NCBI GenBank assembly: GCA_964580105.1
Contig: CAZOJJ010000030.1
Coordinates: forward strand, 1-34,585
Direction: 5' to 3'
Length of the DNA stretch: 34,585 bases
DNA from: CAZOJJ01 sp964580105
Lineage (GTDB): Bacteria > Bacteroidota > Rhodothermia > Rhodothermales > Rubricoccaceae
Positions within the stretch are counted from its first letter, which is position 1, and each line of letters begins with the position of its first letter. The notes beneath the pieces are model-generated. The model did not search any database. It saw nothing but the letters and a program-made list of their open reading frames with translations, and had not been told where the DNA came from. Below, in pieces: positions 7,607-16,157 of this stretch. Position numbers and translations under genes: made by a program.

Positions 7607-9170
7607 ACCGAACGGGACCGATCAACGCTTCTCCTCGCGCCTGGCCCTGGTGCTGAGCGTGCTCGGCATCGCCGTGGGCACGGGCAACATCTGGCGGTTC
7701 CCCCGCATCGTAGCCCAGAACGGCGGCGACGATGGGGCGGGCGGCTTTCTGGTGGCGTGGGTCGTGTTCCTGGCCGTGTGGAGCATCCCCCTCATCGTCG
7801 CCGAGTACGCGCTGGGGCAGCGCGCGCGGCTCGGCGTCGTCGGCGCCTTCAGCCGCCTCTCGGGCGGGCGCTTCGCCTGGATGGGCGGCTTCGTGGGCTT
7901 CGTGGCCGCGGCCATCATGTGCTACTACGCCGTCGTGGCGGGGTGGTGCGCGTACTACTTCGGGGCGGCCCTGACGGGCGGCCTGCCGCCCTCGCACGAG
8001 ACGGCGCGGGCGTCGTGGGATGCCTTCCAGGCGTCGCCACTGCCCGTCGTCCTGCTCGCCGTCACGATGGGGCTCGGGGCGCTGGTCGTGCTGCGCGGAG
8101 TCCGAGCCATCGAGCGGATCAGCCTGGTGCTGCTGCCGATCCTGCTCGGCGTGGTCGTGCTCTGCGTGGTGCGTGCGGTGACGCTGCCGGGCGCGGGCGA
8201 CGGGCTGGCCTACCTGTTCGCGCCGGACTGGTCCGTCCTGGCGAAGCCGAGCACGTGGCTGGAGGCCCTCACGCAGAACGCGTGGGACACCGGCGCGGGC
8301 TGGGGCCTCATCCTCACCTACGCCGCCTACATGCGGCGCGAGCACGGGGTCGTCCGCAACGCCGTGCTCACGGGCGTGGGCAACAACACCGTCTCGCTGC
8401 TCTCGGCCACGATGATCTTCGGGACCGTCTTCGCCGTCCTCGGCGCGCAGGGGATGGGCACCGCCGAGGTGCTCGGCGTCATGCGCGAGAGCGGTCCGGC
8501 CTCGACCGGCCTCACGTTCATCTGGATGCCGCAGCTCTTCGCCCAGATGCCGCTCGGCCGCCTTTTCGCCGTCCTCTTCTTCCTCGGCCTCTCCTTCGCC
8601 GCCTTCACCTCGCTCGTCTCGATGGTCGAACTGGCGGTGCGGACGTTCGTCGACTTCGGCGCCGGCCGCACGAAGGCCGTCCTCGGCGTAGCCGCCGGCG
8701 GCTTCGCGGTCGGGCTGCCGAGCGCGCTCGACCTCGACGTGCTGGGCAACCAGGACTTCGTCTGGGGCGTGGCGCTGATGATCTCGGGCGCCTTCATCGC
8801 CTTCCTCGTCTGGCGCTACGGGATCGACCGGCTGCGCGGCGAGATCGTCACGCCGGAGGACTGGCCGCTGCCCGGCTTCTGGAACGGGCTCATCCGATGG
8901 GCCGTCCCGCTCCAGGCCACCGTGCTGCTGGTGTGGTGGGGCTGGCAGGCAACCACGCCGGGCTTCCTCGGCGAGGGAGGGCGGTGGTACGACCCGTTCA
9001 ACCCGTACAGCCTGATGACCTGCCTCGTGCAGTGGGGCGCGGTGCTCGTCGTGCTCGTGCTGGTGAACCGCTGGATGGCCCGCCGCATCGGCGCGGCGCC
9101 GGCCGCCGTCGGCTCCGACGTCTACCCCGACCCCGCCGACGCCGAGGCGGGCGTGCCCCCTTCGCCATGA
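7599..9170 (+). CDS. Sodium-dependent SNF-family (LeuT-type) transporter
   Basis: The 523-residue multi-pass inner-membrane protein has the neurotransmitter:sodium symporter hallmark in TM1, G-N-I-W-R-F-P-R (about 25-32), within a segment binding sodium and substrate. TM6 includes W-D-T-G-A-G-W-G, and TM8 F-L-G-L-S-F-A-A-F-T-S-L holds the usual sodium-2 region. About eleven to twelve spans are seen, as in bacterial members. These symporters import amino acids or related compounds with Na+; the substrate is not readable. I chose ATG 7599 because it starts just before the first conserved segment; a longer frame back to 7515 lies inside the DinB gene. The stop overlaps the peptidase start in an ATGA. 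Confidence 0.92.
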   Translation: MAEPNGTDQRFSSRLALVLSVLGIAVGTGNIWRFPRIVAQNGGDDGAGGFLVAWVVFLAVWSIPLIVAEYALGQRARLGVVGAFSRLSGGRFAWMGGFVGFVAAAIMCYYAVVAGWCAYYFGAALTGGLPPSHETARASWDAFQASPLPVVLLAVTMGLGALVVLRGVRAIERISLVLLPILLGVVVLCVVRAVTLPGAGDGLAYLFAPDWSVLAKPSTWLEALTQNAWDTGAGWGLILTYAAYMRREHGVVRNAVLTGVGNNTVSLLSATMIFGTVFAVLGAQGMGTAEVLGVMRESGPASTGLTFIWMPQLFAQMPLGRLFAVLFFLGLSFAAFTSLVSMVELAVRTFVDFGAGRTKAVLGVAAGGFAVGLPSALDLDVLGNQDFVWGVALMISGAFIAFLVWRYGIDRLRGEIVTPEDWPLPGFWNGLIRWAVPLQATVLLVWWGWQATTPGFLGEGGRWYDPFNPYSLMTCLVQWGAVLVVLVLVNRWMARRIGAAPAAVGSDVYPDPADAEAGVPPSP

Positions 9171-10768
9171 CGATGAAGTTTGCCGTTATTGCAACAAGCC
9201 TCACCCTGGCCGCGTGCAGCGGGCCCTCCGGCCTCGGCGGCGCAGGCGGGCTCCTCACCCGGGCGGAGCGGACGGACTTCGCGGAAACCTCCTCGTACCA
9301 CGAGGTAACGGCGATGGTGGACGCGCTCGTCCGGATGGAGACGGGCCTGCACGCGACGACCTTCGGGGAAACGGTCGAGGGCCGCGCGCTCCCGCTCGTC
9401 GTGTGGGGCGCGCCCGAGGCCACGCCCGAGGCCGTCGAGGCGACGGGCAAGACGCGCGTGCTGGTCTTCGCCAACATCCACGCAGGCGAGGTGGCGGGGA
9501 AGGAGGCCGCGCTGATGCTCCTGCGCGACCTCGCGCGCGGCGAGCACGCCGCCTGGGCCGACTCGCTCGTCCTCCTCGTCGCGCCCATCTACAACGCCGA
9601 CGGCAACGAGCGCGTCGCCTACGACAACCGTCCGCTCCAACTCGGCCCCGTCGGCGGGATGGGCACGCGGACGAACGCGCAGGGCCTCGACCTCAACCGC
9701 GACTTCATGAAGCTCGCGGCGCCGGAATCGCGCGCACTCGTCCGCCTCTTCGGCACCTACGACCCGCACGTCGTCGTGGACCTCCACACCACGAACGGGA
9801 CGATCCACGCCTACCACCTCACGTACGCTCCGCCGCTCCATCCCAACACGGCCTCGGAAATCGACGCCGAGCTGTGGGAGCGCTGGCTGCCGGCCGTGAC
9901 GGAGCGGATCGAGGAGCGCGACGGCTGGCTGTTCTACCACTACGGCAACGTGCCCGGCGCCTTCGGTGAGCCCGTCTCGGTGCCGCGTGGGTGGTACTCG
10001 TTCGACGCGCGCCCCCGCTTCGGCACCAACTACGCCGGGCTCCGCAATCGCTTCGGCATCCTCAGCGAGGTCTACAGCTACGCGCCCTTCGACGAGCGCA
10101 TCGCCGCCTCGTACCGGTTCGTCGAGGAGGTCGTGGGCTACGCGGCGGCGCACGCCTCGCGCATCCGACGGATCACCGGCGAGGCCGACGCCACGTCCAT
10201 CGTAGGCGACTCGCTCGCGCTCCGCTCGACGTTCGCGGCGCTCCCCGAGCCCGTCGCCATCCAGCTCGGTGCCGTGGACACCCTCGCTCATCCCGCCACG
10301 GGCGAGCCCCTGCTTCGCCGCCTCGACGTGCGGGCGCCGGAGGCGATGCCCGCGTTCATCCGCTTCGCCCCATCCGAGAAAGAGCGCGCGCCGGCCGCCT
10401 ACCTCGTCCCCCGCGACCTCGCGGTGGTGACGGATCTGCTCGACGCCCACGGCGTCGACTACTACCCGGCGATGGCGCCCTCGCCCGTCGAGGTCTTCGA
10501 GATCACCGAGGTGGAGCTGGCCGAACGGCCGTTCCAGGATCGGAGGGCGCAGAACGTCCGCGGGTTCTACGGCACGCTGGACGACGCCCCGCGCGAGCCC
10601 GTCTACGTCGTCCCGGTCGACCAACCGCTCGGCCGCGTGGCGTTCATGCTGCTGGAGCCGCGCTCCGAGGACGGCCTCGCCGCGTGGGGCGTGCTTCCGG
10701 CCGAAAGCCTCACGCCCGGTCGGTACTGGCCGGTCCAACGCATTCACGGCGCTCTGCCACCCCGGTAG
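9167..10768 (+). CDS. M14 family zinc carboxypeptidase lipoprotein
   Basis: The 533-residue protein starts with a lipoprotein signal (L-T-L-A-A-C, Cys17). The M14 zinc site is intact: H105-x-x-E108 in N-I-H-A-G-E and H207 in V-V-D-L-H-T-T-N-G. The general base is E301 in I-L-S-E-V-Y. N-A-D-G-N-E and D-L-N-R-D-F match the usual substrate-binding Asn-Arg region. The enzyme should remove residues from peptides at the cell envelope. About 200 further C-terminal residues lie beyond the catalytic domain and are not recognised. The ATG overlaps the transporter stop (ATGA), so peptidase and amino-acid-type transporter are coupled; envelope peptide breakdown followed by Na+-driven uptake is a reasonable inference. 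An alternative ATG sits at 9173. Confidence 0.9.
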   Translation: MTMKFAVIATSLTLAACSGPSGLGGAGGLLTRAERTDFAETSSYHEVTAMVDALVRMETGLHATTFGETVEGRALPLVVWGAPEATPEAVEATGKTRVLVFANIHAGEVAGKEAALMLLRDLARGEHAAWADSLVLLVAPIYNADGNERVAYDNRPLQLGPVGGMGTRTNAQGLDLNRDFMKLAAPESRALVRLFGTYDPHVVVDLHTTNGTIHAYHLTYAPPLHPNTASEIDAELWERWLPAVTERIEERDGWLFYHYGNVPGAFGEPVSVPRGWYSFDARPRFGTNYAGLRNRFGILSEVYSYAPFDERIAASYRFVEEVVGYAAAHASRIRRITGEADATSIVGDSLALRSTFAALPEPVAIQLGAVDTLAHPATGEPLLRRLDVRAPEAMPAFIRFAPSEKERAPAAYLVPRDLAVVTDLLDAHGVDYYPAMAPSPVEVFEITEVELAERPFQDRRAQNVRGFYGTLDDAPREPVYVVPVDQPLGRVAFMLLEPRSEDGLAAWGVLPAESLTPGRYWPVQRIHGALPPR

Positions 10769-10826
10769 GCCGAGCCGGGCACCATTCCCGCCTTCGCTCG
10801 TTCACGCGCCGAACGTTCCGCCCCCC

Positions 10827-11405
10827 ATGCGCCGACTCGTACCCGTTTTCCTCCTCGCCTTCCTCGTGGGTTGCGGCCCCTCCGAGACGCCGCCGCCGCC
10901 CGCCGACTCAGCCGCTTCCGCGGAGGACGGGCCGGCCCTCCCCCCGCCGCCCGACGTTGCCAACGTCGACGCCGAGCAACTCCTCGCCGAGGTGGGCCGC
11001 CTCGACGCCGACCTCGTCTTCGTCAACGTGTGGGCGACGTGGTGCGGGCCGTGCCGCGTCGAGTTCCCCGAGTTCGTCCGCTTCGGGCGCGACAAGGCCG
11101 GCGAGGACATCGCCGTCCGCTTCCTCTCGGTGGACGACGAGGGCGCGCTCCCGCAGATGATCTCGTTCCTTCGCCAGCAGGGCGTCACCGGCCGCACGTA
11201 CCTCTCCAGCATCGGTTCGGGCATCGTCGCGGAACTGGCCGCGCCTCGCCGCTGGAGCTACGGCATCCCCGCCACCGTCGTCGTCAACCGCGAGGGCCGC
11301 GTGATCGACTTCTGGGAGGGCGCCGTCAACTACGACTTCCTGGCCGCGAAAGCGAAGCAGCTCCTCACGTCGCCCCCTACGGACCAGACCGCCGTGCTCC
11401 GATGA
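10827..11405 (+). CDS. TlpA/ResA-like thioredoxin-fold lipoprotein
   Basis: The 192-residue protein has a lipoprotein signal ending L-V-G-C (Cys16). A Pro/Ala-rich linker follows, then a thioredoxin fold with the redox motif W-C-G-P-C (C73 and C76) in N-V-W-A-T-W-C-G-P-C. The cis-proline segment is Y-G-I-P-A-T-V-V-V-N. Such membrane-anchored proteins reduce disulfides outside the cytoplasm, for example in cytochrome c maturation. It overlaps the next thioredoxin-fold gene by four bases (ATGA), implying coupled translation. No partner such as CcdA or a cytochrome gene is present. Confidence 0.9.
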   Translation: MRRLVPVFLLAFLVGCGPSETPPPPADSAASAEDGPALPPPPDVANVDAEQLLAEVGRLDADLVFVNVWATWCGPCRVEFPEFVRFGRDKAGEDIAVRFLSVDDEGALPQMISFLRQQGVTGRTYLSSIGSGIVAELAAPRRWSYGIPATVVVNREGRVIDFWEGAVNYDFLAAKAKQLLTSPPTDQTAVLR

Positions 11406-11998
11406 ACCGCCTTCGATTCGCCGCCCTCGGCCTGGCCCTGCTCGCCGTGCCCGCGTTCGCACAGGGCCTCGCACCCGGTTCGCCGCTTCCGGCGGCGGCC
11501 GACGCCTCGCTCCGCTCCACCACGGACGCGACCGTGTCTCTGCGCGCCTCGATGGGCGAGAACGGCCTCGTCGTCGTCTTCTGGAGCAACGTCTGCCCGT
11601 GGACCGAGCGCTACGCGGAGCGCCTCGTGCTCCTCGCGCGGGACTACCAGCCCGCCGGCGTCAACTTCATCGCCGTCAACTCGAACGACTCGACGCGCTT
11701 CCCGGAGGAGGACTTCGCCTCGATGCGCCGCATGGCGGCCCAGGCCGGTTTCCCGTTCCCCTACGTCGTGGACGACGGCTCTCTCGCCGCCGCGTTCGGC
11801 GTTCGGAGCGCCCCGCAGGTCTACTTCTTCGGCGCCGACGGCGCCCTCAAGTACGTCGGCGCCATCGACAGCAGCCCGGCCGACCCCGCCCGTGTCCAGA
11901 CCGCCTACCTCCGCGATGCGATGGACCAGGTACTGGCGGGGCAGGAGGTCGAGGTCCGGCAGACGAACGCCCTCGGCTGCACGATCAAGACGCCGTAG
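11402..11998 (+). CDS. Exported thioredoxin-fold (redoxin) protein with single-cysteine active site
   Basis: The 198-residue protein has a signal peptide ending V-P-A-F-A-Q (about 1-21), then a peroxiredoxin/thioredoxin-like fold. The motif at the active position is F-W-S-N-V-C-P-W-T-E, giving CPWT with no second cysteine. The cis-Pro segment is S-A-P-Q-V-Y-F-F. The only other cysteine is near the C-terminus in L-G-C-T-I-K, a tail I associate with this Bacteroidota redoxin family. Function in the periplasm is unproven; it may act with the TlpA-like protein encoded just upstream. The start overlaps the upstream stop by four bases and RNase D begins four bases after its own stop. Confidence 0.82.
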   Translation: MNRLRFAALGLALLAVPAFAQGLAPGSPLPAAADASLRSTTDATVSLRASMGENGLVVVFWSNVCPWTERYAERLVLLARDYQPAGVNFIAVNSNDSTRFPEEDFASMRRMAAQAGFPFPYVVDDGSLAAAFGVRSAPQVYFFGADGALKYVGAIDSSPADPARVQTAYLRDAMDQVLAGQEVEVRQTNALGCTIKTP

Positions 11999-12002
11999 CC
12001 GG

Positions 12003-13169
12003 ATGATCGACACCCCCCGCGCCCTCGCGGCGCTCGTCGAGCGGGCCCGTGCAGCCGAAGCCGTCGCGCTCGACACCGAGTTCGTCTGGGAGCGCACCTA
12101 CTACCCCCGCCTCGGCGTCGTCCAGCTCGGCCTCGGTCGTGACGACGTCCACCTCATCGACGCCGTGGCGCTGGACGACCTCACGCCCCTCGGCGCGCTC
12201 CTGGCCGACCCGAAGCCGGTCAAGGTGCTCCACGACGCCGTGCAGGACCTCACGCTGCTCCGCCGCGTCACCGGCGCCAGCCCGGTCCACGTCTTCGACA
12301 CGCAGCGCGCCGCCGGCTTCGTCGGCCTCACTGCGACGATCTCGCTCCAGGAGCTGTTCGAAGTGACCGTCGGCGTCTCGTTGCCCAAAGGCGCGACGCG
12401 CTCCAACTGGGTCCGCCGTCCGCTCTCCGACGAGCAGCTCGACTACGCCGAGGACGACGTGCGCTACCTCCTCGACGCGCGGGCCGATCTGCTGCGGCGG
12501 GCGGAGGCAAAGGGCCGCCTCGCCTGGATCGAGGAGGAGATGCGCGGCTACGACGACCCCGTGCTCTACACCGAGGTTGACCCGCTTGACCAGGCCGACC
12601 GCGTCCGGGGCCGTGGTCTGGGCGCCCTCTCTCCGCTCCAGCGCGCCGCGCTTCGCGAACTGGCGGCCTGGCGCGAGCGCGAGGCCCGCCGCCGCGACCT
12701 CCCGCGCCGTCGCGTGCTGGAAGACGAGCCGCTGATCGAGGTGGCCCGCCGCCTCCCCGAGCGGGTCGAGGAGCTGCGCGTGAAGGGCCTCGGCGACCGC
12801 GAGCGGCAGCGATACGGCGCCGCGCTCGTGGAGGCCGTGGCGCGGGCGCGGGCACGCCCGGAAAGCGAGCGCCCCGCGCGCTCCTCGCGGCACCCCGACG
12901 AGGACCGCCTCTCCGTCGTCACGTCCCTCCTTCAGTCGGTTCTGGCGGGGCGGTGCATGCGGGAAGACGTGGACCCGGTGCTCGTTGCAACGAAGACGGA
13001 ACTGCGTGCGCTGGCCGAGGCCGGCCCCGGGGCCGATCCGGAGGCGCACCCGGTACTGGTGGGCTGGCGGCGGGACTTCGCCGGGCAGGCCCTCCTCGGC
13101 GTGCTCGCCGGCCGCGTTCGCGTCGAGCTCGACGGCCCGGCCGGCTGGCCCCGCCTTGCAGAAGGCTGA
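12003..13169 (+). CDS. rnd: Ribonuclease D (DEDDy exonuclease with HRDC domain)
   Basis: The 388-residue protein has the 3'-5' exonuclease motifs in order: L-D-T-E-F (D24, E26), H-D-A-V-Q-D-L (second Asp, about residue 80) and Y-A-E-D-D-V-R-Y-L (Tyr and Asp of the DEDDy motif, about 160). An HRDC nucleic-acid-binding domain follows around residues 215-290 (L-S-P-L-Q-R-A-A-L-R-E-L-A-A-W-R). This is the RNase D architecture, which trims tRNA and other RNA 3' ends. The ATG at 12003 gives a normal N-terminus; an upstream in-frame start lies inside the redoxin gene. The last 90 residues look like a second HRDC-like helical region. Confidence 0.92.
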   Translation: MIDTPRALAALVERARAAEAVALDTEFVWERTYYPRLGVVQLGLGRDDVHLIDAVALDDLTPLGALLADPKPVKVLHDAVQDLTLLRRVTGASPVHVFDTQRAAGFVGLTATISLQELFEVTVGVSLPKGATRSNWVRRPLSDEQLDYAEDDVRYLLDARADLLRRAEAKGRLAWIEEEMRGYDDPVLYTEVDPLDQADRVRGRGLGALSPLQRAALRELAAWREREARRRDLPRRRVLEDEPLIEVARRLPERVEELRVKGLGDRERQRYGAALVEAVARARARPESERPARSSRHPDEDRLSVVTSLLQSVLAGRCMREDVDPVLVATKTELRALAEAGPGADPEAHPVLVGWRRDFAGQALLGVLAGRVRVELDGPAGWPRLAEG

Positions 13170-13182
13170 CCGGCCTTTCGCC

Positions 13183-13213
13183 TTGCGCACGCCGCAGCGC
13201 GGCGCTACGTTGC
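13183..13213 (+). promoter_or_regulatory. Bacteroidota-type promoter for the GMC oxidoreductase gene
   Basis: TTG (13183-13185), 20 bases, then TACGTTGC (13206-13213). The spacing equals that of the ParA promoter. The predicted start near 13220 lies 17 bases before the ATG. The -7 box matches TAnnTT at its first six positions. Confidence 0.55.
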
Positions 13214-13236
13214 TCCCCCACCTACCACGCGGCCCC

Positions 13237-14829
13237 ATGTACGACTACGTCATCGTGGGTGCGGGGACGGCCGGATGCGCGCTCGCCAACCGCCTCTCCG
13301 CCAACCCGGCCGTTCGGGTTCTGCTGCTCGAAGCCGGTGGCGCCGACACGCGCCCGGAGATCGCCATTCCTGCCGCCTTCTCGCGGCTCTTCCGCACCGA
13401 GGCCGACTGGGCGTACGAGACGGTCCCGCAGCCGCGCCTGGCGAACCGCCGCCTGTTCTGGCCGCGCGGTAAAGTGCTCGGCGGCTCCTCGGCCATCAAC
13501 GCCATGATCTACGTACGCGGCCACCGGGCCGACTACGACGGCTGGGCCGCGATGGGCTGCGAGGGGTGGGGCTACGCCGACGTGCTTCCCTACTTCAAGC
13601 GTTCGGAGGACAACGCACGCGGTCCCAGCGCCTATCACGGCGTCGGCGGACCGCTTCGCGTGGAGGACCCGCGCGATCCGAGCCCGCTCAGCCGGATGTT
13701 CGTCGAGGCCGCCGCCGGCATCGGCATCGGGGCGACGCCCGACTTCAACGGGCCGGAGCAGGAGGGCGCGGGGCTCTACCAGCTCAACCAGCGCGGTGGG
13801 CGCCGCCTGTCGGCCGCGGCGGCATTCCTCGCCCCGATCCGCCATCGGCCCAACCTGACCGTGCTCACGGGTGCGCACGCCACGCGCGTCCAGTTCGAGG
13901 GCACGCGCGCCGTGGGCATCCACTACGCGAAGGACGGGACGGAGCACCGGGCGGGCGCCGAGGCCGAGGTGATCCTGTGCGGTGGAGCGATCAACTCGCC
14001 CCAGCTGCTGATGCTCTCCGGCGTCGGCCCGGCGGCGGCGCTGCGCCGCCTCGGCATCCGCGTCGTCGCCGACCGGGCGGAGGTGGGGGAGAACCTCCAG
14101 GACCACCTCATCGTGGGCCTCCGTCACCGCGCACGCAACGTGGCGACGTTGTTCTCGGCCGAGTCGCCCGCCAACCTCGCGCGGTACGTGCTCTTCCGGC
14201 GGGGCGCGCTCACCTCCAACGTCGCCGAGGCGGGCGCCTTCGTCACGACGAGGCCGGGGCCGACGCCCGACCTCCAGTTCCACGTGGCGCCCGTGCTGTT
14301 TCAGCCGCACGGGCTGACGCCGCCGACGGAGCACGGCTTCTCGCTCGGCCCCACGCTCGTGCGCACGACGGCGCGCGGCCGGATCACGCTGTACACGGCG
14401 AGCCCCTTCGACCCGCCCGCCATCGACCCGAACTACCTCGCCGGGGAGGGCGACCTCGCGACGCTCGTTAGCGGACTCAACCTGGCCCGCGAAATCGTCG
14501 CCGGGTCCGTCTACGACGACGTCCGGGGCGAGGAACTCACGCCGGGGCCGGAGGCGCGGACGGACGACCAGCTGGCGCAGTACGTCCGCGAGACGGCCGA
14601 GACGCTCTACCATCCCGTCGGTACCTGCCGGATGGGGCCGGACGCCGATTCCGTCGTGGACCTCACGCTCCGCGTGCGGGGGGTTGAAGGGCTCCGCGTG
14701 GCAGACGCCTCGGTCATGCCCGCCGTGGTCAACGGCAACACCAACGCGCCGACGCTGATGATCGCGGAGAAGGCGGCCGATCTGATTCTGCGCGGCGCGC
14801 CGTCGCGCACGTCGGAGGCCGTCGCGTGA
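13237..14829 (+). CDS. GMC family FAD-dependent oxidoreductase (choline dehydrogenase-like)
   Basis: The 530-residue protein starts with the FAD-binding Rossmann motif V-I-V-G-A-G-T-A-G-C (about 5-14). The GMC signature 1 region is R-G-K-V-L-G-G-S-S-A-I-N-A-M-I (about 83-97), and signature 2 is G-A-I-N-S-P-Q-L-L-M-L-S-G-V-G. The catalytic pair is H459 in Y-H-P-V-G-T and N503 in N-G-N-T-N-A-P-T, with the 44-residue spacing of choline oxidase. Such enzymes oxidise alcohols to aldehydes or acids; the substrate is not readable. The closing codons form a GTGA overlap with the LuxC-like gene, so the two are translationally coupled, which suggests alcohol/aldehyde or acyl metabolism. Confidence 0.93.
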   Translation: MYDYVIVGAGTAGCALANRLSANPAVRVLLLEAGGADTRPEIAIPAAFSRLFRTEADWAYETVPQPRLANRRLFWPRGKVLGGSSAINAMIYVRGHRADYDGWAAMGCEGWGYADVLPYFKRSEDNARGPSAYHGVGGPLRVEDPRDPSPLSRMFVEAAAGIGIGATPDFNGPEQEGAGLYQLNQRGGRRLSAAAAFLAPIRHRPNLTVLTGAHATRVQFEGTRAVGIHYAKDGTEHRAGAEAEVILCGGAINSPQLLMLSGVGPAAALRRLGIRVVADRAEVGENLQDHLIVGLRHRARNVATLFSAESPANLARYVLFRRGALTSNVAEAGAFVTTRPGPTPDLQFHVAPVLFQPHGLTPPTEHGFSLGPTLVRTTARGRITLYTASPFDPPAIDPNYLAGEGDLATLVSGLNLAREIVAGSVYDDVRGEELTPGPEARTDDQLAQYVRETAETLYHPVGTCRMGPDADSVVDLTLRVRGVEGLRVADASVMPAVVNGNTNAPTLMIAEKAADLILRGAPSRTSEAVA

Positions 14830-15869
14830 GCACGCTCGATGATCGGATCGAAGCCGTCGCAGCGACGGCGAAGGCGTGGCGGGCGCCCGAGCACCCGGCG
14901 CGCGCCGAAGCCGCCGAGCGAACGCTGGCGTCCGACAACCGCTTCACCGAGGAGTCCGTCGCCTTCGCCATCAACCAGGCGGCGCACGCAGCAAACCCCA
15001 CGGCGCTGCGTCGGTGGACGGCCGGGCGCGAGTCCGCCGAGCCGGGACGCGTCGGGCTCTGGCTCGGTGACGCCGTGCCGATGGTGGGGTGGCAGCCGAT
15101 GCTTGCCGCCTTCCTCGCCGGGCACGAGGTCGTCGTCCGGCTCGCGCCGTCGTCGCCCGCCCTGCTGCCCCTGTTCGCCCGCGAGCTGGAGAGGGCGAAC
15201 GGCGAGGAAGGGCGGATCCGCTTCGACCCGGACTGGCCCGGCGCGATGGCCGGCTTCGACGTCGTCTGGGGCAGCGGTGCGAGCGAGGACGTGGCCCGGC
15301 TGGCCGAGCATGCCGCCGAGGTGGGATTGCCCGGCGAGCGCGTGCGGCTTCACGGCGAGCGCTACGCCGTCGCTGTCGTGGGGGCGGACGAGACGCCCGA
15401 GGCGCGCATCGGCATCGCGGAAGACACCTGGCTCTACGGCGGCGAGGGGCCGCGCAGCGTCCGCCTCCTCTGGGCCCCCGAAGGGCTTTCGCCCGACCCC
15501 TACCTCGATGCCTTCTCGGCTTTCCACGAGTTGTTTCCGCCGCATCCCGACCGGGCCGGTGCCCTCGAGATGCCACGCGCCTTCCTCAAGGCGGCGAAGG
15601 CCTCCTACGCCTGGGGCGACGGCTTCCTCGTCAGCCGGGGCGAGCCCGACGTGCAGGCGCCGGGCCACCTCCGCTGGGCCGAGTACACCGGTCTCGGCGC
15701 TGTGCGCGACTGGCTCCGCGCGCAGGACGACCTCGCTCTTCTCGTTGCCTCGCCCGGCCTCGCAGCCGAGCTCAACGGATCCATCGAGGTCGTAGCCCCC
15801 GGCGACGCCCACCGTCCGCGCCTCCACGATGCCGAGGGGCAGGCGCTCTACGCGCTACTCGCCGGCTGA
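14826..15869 (+). CDS. LuxC-like acyl-CoA reductase homologue without any cysteine
   Basis: The 347-residue protein resembles the short LuxC/acyl-CoA reductase proteins of Bacteroidota. It has R-V-G-L-W-L-G-D-A-V-P-M-V-G-W (about 74-88), F-L-A-G-H-E-V-V-V-R-L, F-D-V-V-W-G-S-G and a conserved W-G-D-G-F-L-V segment. Family members reduce acyl-CoA or acyl thioesters to aldehydes through a catalytic cysteine, from memory in a G-L-G-C-R-N-V context. Here the matching segment reads Y-G-G-E-G-P-R-S-V (about 203-211), and no cysteine exists anywhere in the protein. So either the enzyme is inactive, or it uses another residue, or it has a different role. The GTG start is supported by the four-base overlap with the GMC gene. 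Its 3' end overlaps the opposite-strand Nfu-domain gene by 15 bases. Confidence 0.65.
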   Translation: MSTLDDRIEAVAATAKAWRAPEHPARAEAAERTLASDNRFTEESVAFAINQAAHAANPTALRRWTAGRESAEPGRVGLWLGDAVPMVGWQPMLAAFLAGHEVVVRLAPSSPALLPLFARELERANGEEGRIRFDPDWPGAMAGFDVVWGSGASEDVARLAEHAAEVGLPGERVRLHGERYAVAVVGADETPEARIGIAEDTWLYGGEGPRSVRLLWAPEGLSPDPYLDAFSAFHELFPPHPDRAGALEMPRAFLKAAKASYAWGDGFLVSRGEPDVQAPGHLRWAEYTGLGAVRDWLRAQDDLALLVASPGLAAELNGSIEVVAPGDAHRPRLHDAEGQALYALLAG

Positions 15870-16139
15870 GCCGGCCAGGTGCTCCAGCAGCACCCGCTCG
15901 ATGGCCTCCGCCAGCGGCGTCCACGACGCGGCCGGGTGCTTGGTCACCGTGACGAACTGGGGGACGATGAACACGTTCTGCACGCCGTCCAGCGCGAAGA
16001 GCCGCCGGCCGAGCGGGTGGTTTTCGGCGTCGTTGGCCGAGTTGAACGCCTCCAGCCCGCTCTCTAGGAACGTGGCCCCGTTCGCGGAGAACTTCAGGCT
16101 GTTGGGGTTGGGCGTAGGCGAGGCGGTAACGGTGGGCAT
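15855..16139 (-). CDS. Nfu/NifU N-terminal-domain protein
   Basis: The 94-residue protein matches the Nfu N-terminal domain, with T-P-N-P-N-S-L-K-F near the start, then H-P-L-G-R-R-L-F-A-L-D-G-V and V-F-I-V-P-Q-F-V-T-V-T-K. It lacks the C-terminal domain whose C-x-x-C binds iron-sulfur clusters, so it is a stand-alone N-domain. In Nfu proteins this part is thought to help contact partners; alone, its role is unclear. ATG 16139 gives the canonical N-terminus. A much longer minus-strand frame reaches 17945, but its upstream part is antisense to clear plus-strand genes. Confidence 0.85.
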   Translation of the reverse strand: MPTVTASPTPNPNSLKFSANGATFLESGLEAFNSANDAENHPLGRRLFALDGVQNVFIVPQFVTVTKHPAASWTPLAEAIERVLLEHLAGSAGE

Positions 16140-16157
16140 GCGAGGCGGAAGGCTAGG

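Noticed and set aside
9122..10747. 541-residue minus frame
   Set aside because: Antisense to an intact M14 peptidase with all zinc ligands.
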